Shown here one piece after another: positions 1 to 6,923 of a DNA stretch of 18,434 nt. Both the position numbers and the translations under genes were made by a program. The notes beneath the pieces are model-generated. The model saw only the letters and a program-made list of their open reading frames with translations. It made no database searches and was not told the DNA's origin. The DNA comes from JANNRR01 sp031401675 (lineage in GTDB: Bacteria; Pseudomonadota; Alphaproteobacteria; Rhodobacterales; Rhodobacteraceae), in NCBI GenBank assembly GCA_031401675.1, contig JANNRR010000181.1, forward strand, positions 1-18,434, given 5' to 3'. Numbering within the stretch: position 1 is the first letter of the stretch; the number at the start of each line of letters is the position of its first letter.

Positions 1-79
1 TGTTGCGGTTGCTCAGCAAAGCTTGAAGCTCAGCGCGGTCGGCGGGGCCAAGGTAAAGGCAGATATCAGAGCGTCTCAT
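1..79 (-). CDS. IS630-type transposase, N-terminal fragment running off the left edge
   Basis: Reading the minus strand from an ATG at 79 gives 26 codons that stay open to the window edge. They contain the segment LGPADRAELQALLSNRN. This resembles the start of IS630-family transposases, where an ADR-x-x-LE/Q-x-L segment ends in RN just before the helix-turn-helix. An IS630 element targets TA, and a TA dinucleotide lies at 137-138, so the outer end of the element may fall between 80 and 138; I could not verify a terminal repeat because the other end is outside the window. Only the first few percent of the protein is visible, so the family call rests on a short match. It could be intact or broken beyond the edge. 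Confidence 0.5.
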   Translation of the reverse strand, partial: MRRSDICLYLGPADRAELQALLSNRN

Positions 80-139
80 CCGCCGACCATGCCACAGAGC
101 GGCGCCGTCGGGAATCCTATGTCAGGTGCAGAACACTAG

Positions 140-157
140 GGCGGGGATCACCCCGCC
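140..157. other. Short GC-rich hairpin
   Basis: GGCGGGG at 140-146 pairs perfectly with CCCCGCC at 151-157 around an ATCA loop. No U-tract follows on either strand. It lies between the presumed insertion-sequence end and the AT-rich stretch before the uvrC terminator. It may stop stray transcription from either side or be part of the element end. The role is not shown by the sequence. Confidence 0.3.
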
Positions 158-222
158 GCGCCTCTCCAAATCATTAAAATTCCCCTAATCAAACCACCCC
201 AACCAATTGTAAAATAACAAAT

Positions 223-246
223 AAAAAAATGTCCCGCGATGGGACA
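223..246 (-). terminator. Rho-independent terminator of uvrC
   Basis: On the minus strand TGTCCC (246-241) and GGGACA (235-230) form a perfect 6-bp stem around a 5-nt loop. A run of seven T follows at 229-223 and then AT-rich sequence. It begins 11 nt after the uvrC stop codon (257-259). This is a standard intrinsic terminator, and it separates uvrC from the transposase fragment. Confidence 0.82.
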
Positions 247-256
247 CTTCCGCCCG

Positions 257-2230
257 TCAGCCTTTCGGGTTGAAGAAATCATGGACCGCCTTCGCCAGCC
301 CCTCCGAGATTCCCGCCACCGCCTGCAAATCCGTCAGCCCGGCCCGCGCCACTGCCTTGGCCGACCCGAAATGCGCCAGCAACGCCCGCTTCCGTGTCGC
401 CCCCACCCCCGGGATGTCATCCAGCGGCGTCGCCGAAACCGCTTTGCTCCGCTTGGCCCGGTGCGCCCCGATGGCAAACCGGTGCACCTCGTCGCGCAGC
501 CGCTGCACGAAGAACAGCACCGGATCATCGCGGCGCAGCGCCATCACCGGCCTGCCCACCCGGTGAAATTCCTCGCGGCCCAGATCGCGGTCCACGCCCT
601 TGGCCACCCCCAGCATGGCAATGTCATCGACCCCCAGTTCCACCATCACCTCATGCACCGCCGACACCTGCCCCGCCCCGCCATCGATCAGCAGCAGGTC
701 CGGCCAGGCCCCCGAAGCGCGGTCGGGGTCCTCCTTCAACAAACGCTCGAACCGCCGGGTCATGACTTCCTTCATCATGCCGAAGTCGTCGCTGTTGGCC
801 CCGGCGTCGGACCTGATGTTGAACTTGCGGTACTGGCTTTTCAGAAACCCCTCCGGCCCCGCCACGATCATCCCGCCCACGGCATTGCTGCCCTGGATGT
901 GACTGTTGTCAAAGACCTCGATCCGCTTCGGGCTCGCCTCCAGATCGAACGCCTCGGCCAGCCCGGCCAGCAGGCGGTTCTGGCTGGCACTCTCGGCGAC
1001 CTTTCGTGCCAGCGACTCCCGGGCGTTGCGGGCCGCATTCTCGACCAGTTCAGCCTTTTCACCGCGCTTGGGCACCGCAATCTCGACGCGCCGCCCGGCC
1101 CGCCCGGCCAACAGTGCCGCCATCAGATCCTCGTCCTCGATCGCGTGCGACAGCAGCACCAGCCGCGGCGGTTCCTTGTCGGCGTAGAACTGGCCGAGGA
1201 ATGCCTCCATGATCTCGGGCTCCTCGGCCCCCGATCCGGTGCGGGGATAATAGTCGTGGTTGCCCCAGCTTTGGTTGGCGCGGATAAAGAACACCTGCAC
1301 ACAGGCCTGCCCGCCTTCCAGATGCAGCGCGATCACGTCGGCCTCGGCTACGCCTTTCGGATTGATGCCTTGTGACGACTGCACCTGCGCCAGCGCCTTG
1401 ATCCGGTCGCGCAGTGCCGCGGCCCGCTCGAACTCCATCGCTTCGGACGCCGCCGCCATGGCCGCTGCCAGATCAGCCTGCACCGTCGAGGACCGGCCGG
1501 ACAGAAAACGTTCGGCGTCGCGCACCAGCTTTTCATAGTCTTCCGCACCGACATAGCCTACACAGGGTGCCGAGCAGCGCTTGATCTGGTAAAGCAGGCA
1601 CGGGCGGGTACGGGACTCAAAGGTTGCATCGGTACAGGTGCGCAACTGAAACACCCGCTGCAACTGGTTCAGGGTCCGGTTCACGGCCCCGGCCGAGGCA
1701 AAGGGCCCGAAATAGCTGCCCTTTTCAGACTTGCGCCCCCGGTGTTTCTTGATCTGGGCAAACTCATGTTCGCGCGACAGCAGAATGTTGGGAAAGCTCT
1801 TGTCGTCGCGCAGCAGAACATTGTAGCGCGGCTTCAGCTGCTTGATCAGATTCTGCTCCAGCAGCAACGCCTCGGTCTCGGTCCGGGTGGTCAGGAACAT
1901 CATCTGCGCGGTTTCGTGGATCATCCGGGCAATACGCCCGGAATGCCCCGACGGTTTGGCGTAGCTCGCCACCCGCTTCTTGAGGTTCCGCGCCTTGCCG
2001 ACGTAAAGCACCCGCGCCTCGGCATCGAGCATGCGGTAGACGCCGGGGGCGCTGTCGAGGGATTTCAGCAGGGATCCGATCAGATCATGGCCGGTCATGG
2101 CTACCGAGCCCGACGCAGACAGCGCCGCGCTGACAACTGGTCCAGGAGTGCTGCCCTGCTGAATATCCGAATCATTGTTCATGTTTGGCGGGCCCTGCGT
2201 ACCAGCCTTGGCTGCAACCTTCCGTGCCAT
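257..2230 (-). CDS. uvrC: UvrABC excinuclease subunit C
   Basis: UvrC makes both incisions flanking a bulky DNA lesion in nucleotide excision repair, after UvrA and UvrB have loaded. All expected parts are visible in the 657-residue reading. The GIY-YIG nuclease is at about 62-140 (GVYRM and LYVGKARNLKKRV). Four cysteines, C199, C211, C219 and C223, have the 12/8/4 spacing of the UvrC iron-sulfur site. The UvrB-binding UVR helix pair is at about 250-281. The RNase-H-like 5' incision domain has D441 (FDNSHIQG), D516 (LLLIDGGAG) and H583 (EVHRFA), and a helix-hairpin-helix pair lies at 602-655. The protein is a little longer than usual because the first ~45 residues are low-complexity. M17 (ATG 2182) or M45 may be the true start; neither has a decisive ribosome-binding site. 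A terminator follows directly. No alphaproteobacterial SOS box was seen upstream. Confidence 0.97.
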   Translation of the reverse strand: MARKVAAKAGTQGPPNMNNDSDIQQGSTPGPVVSAALSASGSVAMTGHDLIGSLLKSLDSAPGVYRMLDAEARVLYVGKARNLKKRVASYAKPSGHSGRIARMIHETAQMMFLTTRTETEALLLEQNLIKQLKPRYNVLLRDDKSFPNILLSREHEFAQIKKHRGRKSEKGSYFGPFASAGAVNRTLNQLQRVFQLRTCTDATFESRTRPCLLYQIKRCSAPCVGYVGAEDYEKLVRDAERFLSGRSSTVQADLAAAMAAASEAMEFERAAALRDRIKALAQVQSSQGINPKGVAEADVIALHLEGGQACVQVFFIRANQSWGNHDYYPRTGSGAEEPEIMEAFLGQFYADKEPPRLVLLSHAIEDEDLMAALLAGRAGRRVEIAVPKRGEKAELVENAARNARESLARKVAESASQNRLLAGLAEAFDLEASPKRIEVFDNSHIQGSNAVGGMIVAGPEGFLKSQYRKFNIRSDAGANSDDFGMMKEVMTRRFERLLKEDPDRASGAWPDLLLIDGGAGQVSAVHEVMVELGVDDIAMLGVAKGVDRDLGREEFHRVGRPVMALRRDDPVLFFVQRLRDEVHRFAIGAHRAKRSKAVSATPLDDIPGVGATRKRALLAHFGSAKAVARAGLTDLQAVAGISEGLAKAVHDFFNPKG

Positions 2231-2260
2231 TCGGCAAGCAAAAACATCTCCACCGTTTCT

Positions 2261-2464
2261 GTGGACAAGTCTGGTGGCAACTTCGCGGGCAAGGGAGATT
2301 TTCCGTTGTTTTCAGACGATTTCGTTGGTTTGCCTGTTTTTTAGGCGCAAAAGCAACCCATTGATTTCTAATGTAAAGATTTCCTGTTGTTATCAAATCC
2401 CTGATAAGACTAACAAATTCGTAACGCTTTTGTGACTTTCCAGACGAAAGTGGACAACTCTGGT
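2261..2464. repeat. 15-bp direct repeat in the uvrC upstream region
   Basis: GTGGACAAGTCTGGT at 2261-2275 recurs as GTGGACAACTCTGGT at 2450-2464, with one mismatch, 189 bp apart in the AT-rich spacer between uvrC and the upstream SDR gene. The TGTGGACAA in the first copy differs by one base from a DnaA-box consensus (TGTGGATAA). The second copy has AGTGGACAA. Nothing else was recognised in the 264-bp spacer: there is no convincing -35/-10 pair and no gene. The repeats may be regulatory sites or chance. Confidence 0.35.
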
Positions 2465-2494
2465 CGTGACGACAGAATGTTACCGTCTGGTCAG

Positions 2495-3295
2495 CTACTC
2501 TAACTCAAGGATGTCGGGCGAATTCCAGCCCAGATGCTGACCGCCGTCGACGCACAACAGTTGACCTGTCACCGCCGACGCATCCAGAAAGTATCCGAGT
2601 GCTGCGGTGATGTCATCTGCATTTGCGCCGCCCCCGAGGATGGTCGCAGCGCGCTGAGCGGCAAAGTGCGCCTCGGCTTGCCGGACACCGCGCAGGGTCG
2701 GACCTGGCCCGATGGCGTTGACCCGAATGCGCGGGGCCAACGCCTGCGCAGCGGTCTGGGTCAGGGCCCAAAGGCCCATCTTGGCCAGAGTATAGGTCAT
2801 GAACTCGGGCGTCAGCTTGCGCACGCGCTGATCGATCATGTTGACGACCAACCCGGCGGAAACCGGTTTGCGGTCCGCTTCGGCCGCCGGCTCGGGAACC
2901 TGCGCTGCGAACGCCTGGGTCAACACGAACGGGGCGCGCAGATTGCTGCCCAGATGTCGATCCCAGCTGGTGCGGGTGGCGCTTGCCAACGTGTCGTACT
3001 CGAAGATCGAGGCGTTGTTCACCAGCAGGTCAAGCGATCCGCCAAGATCCGCCGCAGACCGTGCGACAAGGGTAGCGGTTTCGCCTTCGTCCAGCAGATC
3101 GGCCTGAAGCGCCTGCGCCGCCCGCCCCATCGCGCGAATCTCGGCGGCTGTCGCCTCGGCTTCTTCACGGGAAGTGGCGTAGTGGACGGCCACATCATAG
3201 CCGCGCCCGGCAAGGTACAAGGCCATTTCCCGGCCCAACCGCCGACCTGCACCGGTGACCAATGCTCTGTGTGTCGCTGCCGCCTGGTCCGCCAA
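2495..3295 (-). CDS. Short-chain dehydrogenase/reductase of the pteridine reductase (PTR1/FolM-like) type
   Basis: This is a 266-residue Rossmann-fold reductase. The nucleotide-binding motif TGAGRRLG is at 14-21, with an Arg where most SDRs have Gly or Ile, followed by the HYATS segment after the second strand; both features favour NADPH and are typical of pteridine reductases. NNAS is at 93-96 and the catalytic pair is Y168 and K172 (YTLAK). Thirteen residues before Y168, where most SDRs have Ser, there is D155 (VNMIDQR). Asp at this place is a hallmark of PTR1 and FolM-type enzymes, which reduce dihydromonapterin or dihydrofolate. The start is TTG at 3295, preceded by AAAGGA at a good distance; the next in-frame ATG lies inside the Rossmann motif, so TTG is well supported. 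It shares its strand with uvrC 264 bp downstream. The pterin substrate is inferred and other carbonyl substrates are possible. Confidence 0.85.
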   Translation of the reverse strand: MADQAAATHRALVTGAGRRLGREMALYLAGRGYDVAVHYATSREEAEATAAEIRAMGRAAQALQADLLDEGETATLVARSAADLGGSLDLLVNNASIFEYDTLASATRTSWDRHLGSNLRAPFVLTQAFAAQVPEPAAEADRKPVSAGLVVNMIDQRVRKLTPEFMTYTLAKMGLWALTQTAAQALAPRIRVNAIGPGPTLRGVRQAEAHFAAQRAATILGGGANADDITAALGYFLDASAVTGQLLCVDGGQHLGWNSPDILELE

Positions 3296-3353
3296 CCCGT
3301 TGTCCTTTCGCTGCGCCTAAACATAGCGTGATGCGCGTTGCGTCAAGCCGAGC

Positions 3354-3539
3354 TCATGCCCGCGGCGCGCCGCAGTCGCAACCGCCGGCGCCGATCAGGA
3401 ACCGCCCGCAGCTTGGGCATTTCTTAGGTTTTTCCGGCCCGATCTGCGGCGGGCCGGCGCGCCACTTGCCCTGCCGAAATCTGCCAAAAAAGGCCAACGC
3501 GACAATGGCCACCAGAAACAGGCTGACAATTTTCAGCAT
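3354..3539 (-). CDS. Small membrane-anchored zinc-ribbon protein
   Basis: This is a 61-residue protein. A hydrophobic helix at about 3-19 (IVSLFLVAIVALAFF) is followed by a basic linker and a short C-terminal cysteine cluster, C41-P-S-C44 and C54-D-C56, which could bind one zinc. The ATG (3539-3537) shares a base with the stop codon of the S49 peptidase gene (TGATG), a classical translational-coupling arrangement that also fixes the start. An upstream in-frame start inside the peptidase gene would add only 7 residues and has less support. I do not recognise a named family. The coupling suggests it is made together with the peptidase and may act with it at the membrane, which is inference. Confidence 0.7.
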   Translation of the reverse strand: MLKIVSLFLVAIVALAFFGRFRQGKWRAGPPQIGPEKPKKCPSCGRFLIGAGGCDCGAPRA

Positions 3540-4330
3540 CACAGGCCGTACCGCGACCACTGGGCGCGGTCTTCGACCGAGGCCAGGGCATCGGCCAGCA
3601 GGTTGACGCCGAACCGCTGCACCAGCGAGCGCCTCGGGCCATAGACAGAGAAACTGACCTTGTCACCGAACAGCTCCTTCATCTTCGGCACCAGATGGGC
3701 GATCCCGTCGATCAGACCGACCGCTTCCGCCTGTGCACCGACCCAGACTTCGCCGTCAAAAAGGTTCCGGTCGCCAATTCTGGTACCGCGCCGCAATTTG
3801 ACCTGCGCGATGAAGCTCTGATGGATCGGCTCCTGCAGGGCAGTCAATCGGGCCACATCCTCAGGCCTTTCCGGCTTGAATGGATCAAGAAAGCTTTTGG
3901 ACTCACCTGCGGTATGCACCCGCCGCTCGATCCCTTGCCGCGAAAGAAGCTCGTGGAAACCGAACCCGGCCGAGATCACGCCGATCGAGCCGACAACCGA
4001 ACTGGCGTCGGCCCAGATCATGTCGGCTGCCGAAGCCAGCCAATATCCGCCAGACGCAGCCACATCCTCGATGAAAGCGTGGACCGGCACCGATTTCTCG
4101 TCCGAAAGCCTGCGGATCCGCGCAGCCATCAGCGCGGTCTGCACCGGTGCACCGCCAGGTGAATTGATCAACAGCGCAACGGCGGCTGGTTTGCCGCGAC
4201 GAAAGGCGCGTTCGATCACCGGGGCCAAGGCAGCGTCGTTCAGGCCGCGCCCGCCAGACGAGATCACACCGATCAGGCGGACAACGGCGACATGCGGTCT
4301 GGTTTTAAGGAAGGGTATGAACCGTTGCAT
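3539..4330 (-). CDS. S49 family serine peptidase (SppA/SohB-like)
   Basis: This is a ClpP-fold membrane-associated peptidase of the signal-peptide-peptidase family, which uses a Ser/Lys dyad to cut signal-peptide remnants or misfolded membrane proteins. From the start used here (263 residues), the nucleophile is S93 in VAASGGYW and the general base is K145 in AGESKSF. The 52-residue spacing equals that between Ser147 and Lys199 in Bacillus subtilis SppA. The oxyanion-loop motif INSPGGAPVQ is at 56-65. The ATG at 4330 (MQRFIPFLKTRP) gives the N-terminus usual for alphaproteobacterial homologues and has GGGGA close by. A longer reading to 4432 adds 34 residues without family support. No clear N-terminal membrane helix is present, as in other short homologues. 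It is coupled by TGATG to the downstream small zinc-ribbon gene. Confidence 0.9.
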   Translation of the reverse strand: MQRFIPFLKTRPHVAVVRLIGVISSGGRGLNDAALAPVIERAFRRGKPAAVALLINSPGGAPVQTALMAARIRRLSDEKSVPVHAFIEDVAASGGYWLASAADMIWADASSVVGSIGVISAGFGFHELLSRQGIERRVHTAGESKSFLDPFKPERPEDVARLTALQEPIHQSFIAQVKLRRGTRIGDRNLFDGEVWVGAQAEAVGLIDGIAHLVPKMKELFGDKVSFSVYGPRRSLVQRFGVNLLADALASVEDRAQWSRYGL

Positions 4331-4672
4331 TTCCCCGATGTAGCTGCTTGCCACCGGCCAAACAAGGCGCGACCCTACCCTTTCGGTTCGCATGAACTTC
4401 ATGCGGCGCGAAACGACCGCCGAGACAGGCACACAGGATACTGCTGGCCAACGACCGCTCGGCCAGTATCAGAATGTCGAACGGCAGGGTCAACGCAGCC
4501 TCCATCGTCGGTCGCACCGGGGTTTCGGGCTTCCGTTCCTTCGATGGCGCGCGCGTCGTCCCGCCGGGCCTGAAACACTTGCATCACAAAATCCCTCGCC
4601 GAATGAATGTTGACAATGGTTGGTGAGATGCAGAGCCTGTGGTCTTTACGCCCCCAAAGGATACCGCGCCGA
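4331..4672. other. Divergent spacer between the S49 peptidase and amidohydrolase genes, with a possible gene relic
   Basis: No intact gene is evident. The minus strand opens at ATG 4594 with MQVFQARRDDARAIEGTEAR. Around 4520 the protein-like quality seems to move to another frame, which reads MEAALTLPFDILILAERSLA before degrading. This may be a frameshifted small gene, but I recognise no family. On the plus strand TTGACA at 4610-4615 matches a -35 hexamer for the downstream operon, but no fitting -10 lies 16-18 nt further. The promoters of both flanking genes should lie here. Confidence 0.3.
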
Positions 4673-5473
4673 ATGCCTGCCATGCCGTCCGCTTCCGTCT
4701 GGCCCGCCCGACTGGAAAACCCCGAAGCCTCTGGCCGGATGATCTTTGTCTGTGAACATGCAAGCAATGCCTTTCCGATGCCGTTCGGCAGTCTTGGCCT
4801 GTCGCCTGCGCAGCAGTCCGCCCATATCGCCTGGGATCCCGGCGCAATTGGGTTGGCGCGCGGTCTTGCGCGGTTGCTCGACGGGGTAGTGATCGCCGGT
4901 CAGGTTTCGCGTCTGGTTTACGACTGCAATCGCCCGCCCGACAGCCCGGGCGCGATGGTCGCACGGTCAGAGCTGCACGACATTCCTGGGAACGCCGGAT
5001 TGACCGATGCAGCCCGGCTGGCCCGGGTCCGGGCGGTGTATGAGCCGTTTCATGCCAGCTTGCGGGCCGATATTCTGCGCCGGATGACGCTGGACCAGCG
5101 GCCGGTGATTGTCACGGTCCACAGCTTCACCCCCGTTTACAACCACCAGAACCGAACCGTGCAGTTCGGGGTGATCCACGACGCCGATCCGGGGCTTGCC
5201 CTGGCGGTGATGCAGGCTGCCGCACGGTTGCCGCTGACGGCCCGGCTGAACGAGCCCTATTCCGCCGCCGATCATGTCACCCACACCCTGCGCCTGCACG
5301 CGACCCCCTACGGCCTGCCGAACGTGATGCTGGAGGTGCGGAGCGACCTGATTGCCACGTCCGAAGGGGAGCAATCGATGGCGGCAATGCTGGCGCCAGT
5401 GCTGGCCGAGGCGCTGGCAGCGTATGAGCAACACTCCGGCGCAGACGCGCCCAGAATAACCAAGACAGGATGA
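4673..5473 (+). CDS. N-formylglutamate amidohydrolase-family hydrolase
   Basis: The HutG/FGase family consists of zinc amidohydrolases that cleave an amide on glutamate or a related acid. Family signatures are FVCEHASN (25-32), WDPGA (54-58), YDCNRPP (83-89), VTVHSFTPV in the middle and VMLEVRSDLI near the end. The His and Glu of the EH, HS and LEVR motifs are the likely metal and catalytic residues. The start at 4673 gives 266 residues; ATG 4607 would add 22 residues but overlaps a TTGACA hexamer, so it is less likely. No other histidine-degradation (hut) genes are nearby. The stop is 4 nt before the ligase-like gene 5478-6845, so the two are surely co-transcribed. In this setting it may hydrolyse a gamma-glutamyl amide rather than N-formylglutamate, which is inference. 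Confidence 0.85.
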   Translation: MPAMPSASVWPARLENPEASGRMIFVCEHASNAFPMPFGSLGLSPAQQSAHIAWDPGAIGLARGLARLLDGVVIAGQVSRLVYDCNRPPDSPGAMVARSELHDIPGNAGLTDAARLARVRAVYEPFHASLRADILRRMTLDQRPVIVTVHSFTPVYNHQNRTVQFGVIHDADPGLALAVMQAAARLPLTARLNEPYSAADHVTHTLRLHATPYGLPNVMLEVRSDLIATSEGEQSMAAMLAPVLAEALAAYEQHSGADAPRITKTG

Positions 5474-5477
5474 GGAT

Positions 5478-6845
5478 ATGCCCGCGAACCTGACCTTTGA
5501 CACATTGAAGGCCGTCGTTGCCACTGGCGAGATAGACACCGTTCTGGTCTGCGTGACCGACATGCAGGGACGCTTGATGGGCAAGCGTTTTCACGCACAG
5601 CACTTCCTCGAAAGCGGCCACGAAGAAACACATTGCTGCAACTATCTGGTCGCAACCGACATCGAGATGGTGACGGTGCAGGGCTACGCCGCGACCGGAT
5701 GGGCGGCGGGTTATGGCGACTATGTCATCAAGCCTGACCTTGGCACCATGCGCCGCATTCCGTGGCTGCCGGGGACGGCGCTCGTCTTGGCCGACCTTCT
5801 GGATCACCACACGCATCAGGCGGTTCCGCACTCGCCCCGCGCCATTCTGAAACGACAGATCGCGCGGGCCGAAGCGATGGGGTTCCGGGCCTACATGGCG
5901 ACGGAACTGGAATTCTTTCTGTTCGAGCAGTCCTATGCCGATCTGCAACGATCCAACTACCGCGACCCGACGGTCATCGGCGGCTACAACATCGACTATG
6001 CCATCTTTGGCTCAACCAAGCATGAGGAGGTGATGCGGGCCGTGCGCAACGGCCTGTATGGCGCTGGCATCCCGGTCGAAAACTCCAAAGGCGAGGCCGA
6101 GGCCGGGCAGGAAGAGATCAACGTCCGCTTTTCCGACGCGCTGGATACCGCAGACATGCATTCCATCGTGAAGAACGGCATCAAGGAAATCGCGCTTGGC
6201 ATGGGGCGGTCGGTTACGTTCATGGCCAAATATGATCATCGACGGGCGGGGTCGTCCAGCCACGTGCATCAGTCGCTGTGGACGCTGGACGGCAAACCCG
6301 CTTTCTACGATCCGGCTGCCGAGCATGGCATGACCGCCACAATGTGCCACTACATCGCCGGTCTGTTGGCGCATGCCGACGAAATCACCTATTTCCTGGC
6401 ACCCTATGTCAACAGCTACAAACGTTTCGTGGTCGGCATGTTCGCCCCGACCAAGGCGGTCTGGAGCCTGGACAATCGCACCGCTGGGTACCGGGTGTGC
6501 GGCGAGCATTCAAAGGCGATCCGGGTGGAATGCCGGGTGGGCGGGGCGGACCTGAACCCTTATCTGGCGATGGCGGCCCTACTTGCGGCGGGGCTCGACG
6601 GCGTGGAGCGCCGGTTGCCGCTGGAACCGGTGATGTCGGGCGATGTCTACAAGGCCGGCGGGGTGAGGGAGATTCCGAAGACGCTCGGGGAAGCGGCTGC
6701 GCTTCTGACCCGCTCGGCGTTTCTGCGTACGGCCTTCGGCGACGCGGTGATCGATCATTACCACCGGGCCGCCTGTTGGGAAATCGAGGAACAGAACCGT
6801 GTCGTGACCGACTGGGAAGTGCAGCGCGGACTGGAACGTGCCTGA
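5478..6845 (+). CDS. Glutamine-synthetase-like gamma-glutamyl-amine ligase (PuuA/GlnA4/IpuC type)
   Basis: These ligases use ATP to join glutamate through its gamma-carboxyl to an amine instead of ammonia. The 455-residue protein has the complete GS fold: a beta-grasp N-domain with DMQGRLMGKRF (28-38), metal-binding E143 and E145 (ATELEFFLFE), the ENSKGEAEAGQEEIN loop (201-215), H262/H264 (SSHVHQSLW), NSYKR (312-316), and IRVECR (348-353) followed by ADLNPYLAMAALLAAG. It lacks the C-terminal adenylylation region of classical GlnA and belongs to the PuuA/GlnA3/GlnA4-like group by overall appearance. The ATG is preceded by AGGATGAGGA. It sits 4 nt after the amidohydrolase gene and upstream of aldehyde and alcohol dehydrogenases. 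That company, especially the alcohol dehydrogenase, suggests an amino alcohol such as ethanolamine rather than putrescine as substrate; sequence alone cannot decide. Confidence 0.9.
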   Translation: MPANLTFDTLKAVVATGEIDTVLVCVTDMQGRLMGKRFHAQHFLESGHEETHCCNYLVATDIEMVTVQGYAATGWAAGYGDYVIKPDLGTMRRIPWLPGTALVLADLLDHHTHQAVPHSPRAILKRQIARAEAMGFRAYMATELEFFLFEQSYADLQRSNYRDPTVIGGYNIDYAIFGSTKHEEVMRAVRNGLYGAGIPVENSKGEAEAGQEEINVRFSDALDTADMHSIVKNGIKEIALGMGRSVTFMAKYDHRRAGSSSHVHQSLWTLDGKPAFYDPAAEHGMTATMCHYIAGLLAHADEITYFLAPYVNSYKRFVVGMFAPTKAVWSLDNRTAGYRVCGEHSKAIRVECRVGGADLNPYLAMAALLAAGLDGVERRLPLEPVMSGDVYKAGGVREIPKTLGEAAALLTRSAFLRTAFGDAVIDHYHRAACWEIEEQNRVVTDWEVQRGLERA

Positions 6846-6857
6846 TCCGAGCCGTAT

Positions 6858-6875
6858 GGTGATAACGTAGTCACC
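6858..6875. promoter_or_regulatory. Imperfect palindrome between the ligase and aldehyde dehydrogenase genes
   Basis: GGTGATAACGTAGTCACC reads GGTGA...TCACC with a central ACGT, so 14 of 18 positions are symmetric. It lies in the only sizeable gap (78 nt) of the operon, 49 nt before the aldehyde dehydrogenase start. The symmetry is typical of a dimeric repressor site or a small internal hairpin. No regulator gene is adjacent, so its partner is unknown. Confidence 0.3.
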
Positions 6876-6923
6876 GATGCGACGCTGAAACTGTCCGCGC
6901 CAAAAGCGCGATGTGGGGACCAG

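Noticed and set aside
239..1375. Long plus-strand open frame of 378 codons opposite uvrC
   Set aside because: It is antisense to a fully conserved uvrC, rich in Pro/Arg/His as expected from a shadow frame in GC-rich DNA, and has no domain.
2182..2248. 22-codon leader ORF overlapping the M17 start of uvrC by ATGA
   Set aside because: Its GGAG touches the ATG with no spacer, so it could not serve as a ribosome site; conservation cannot be tested.
2440..2490. CCAGACG...CGTCTGG inverted repeat as a terminator of the SDR gene
   Set aside because: The arms are 37 nt apart and no U-tract follows, so a functional hairpin is unlikely.
2231..2494. SOS control of uvrC through a GTTC-N7-GTTC box
   Set aside because: No GTTC or GAAC pair with that spacing is present in the spacer, so LexA control is not supported.
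4673..5473. Assignment as hutG of a histidine degradation operon
   Set aside because: No hutH, hutU, hutI or hutC neighbours are present; the adjacent ligase and dehydrogenases point to another pathway, so no gene symbol is given.
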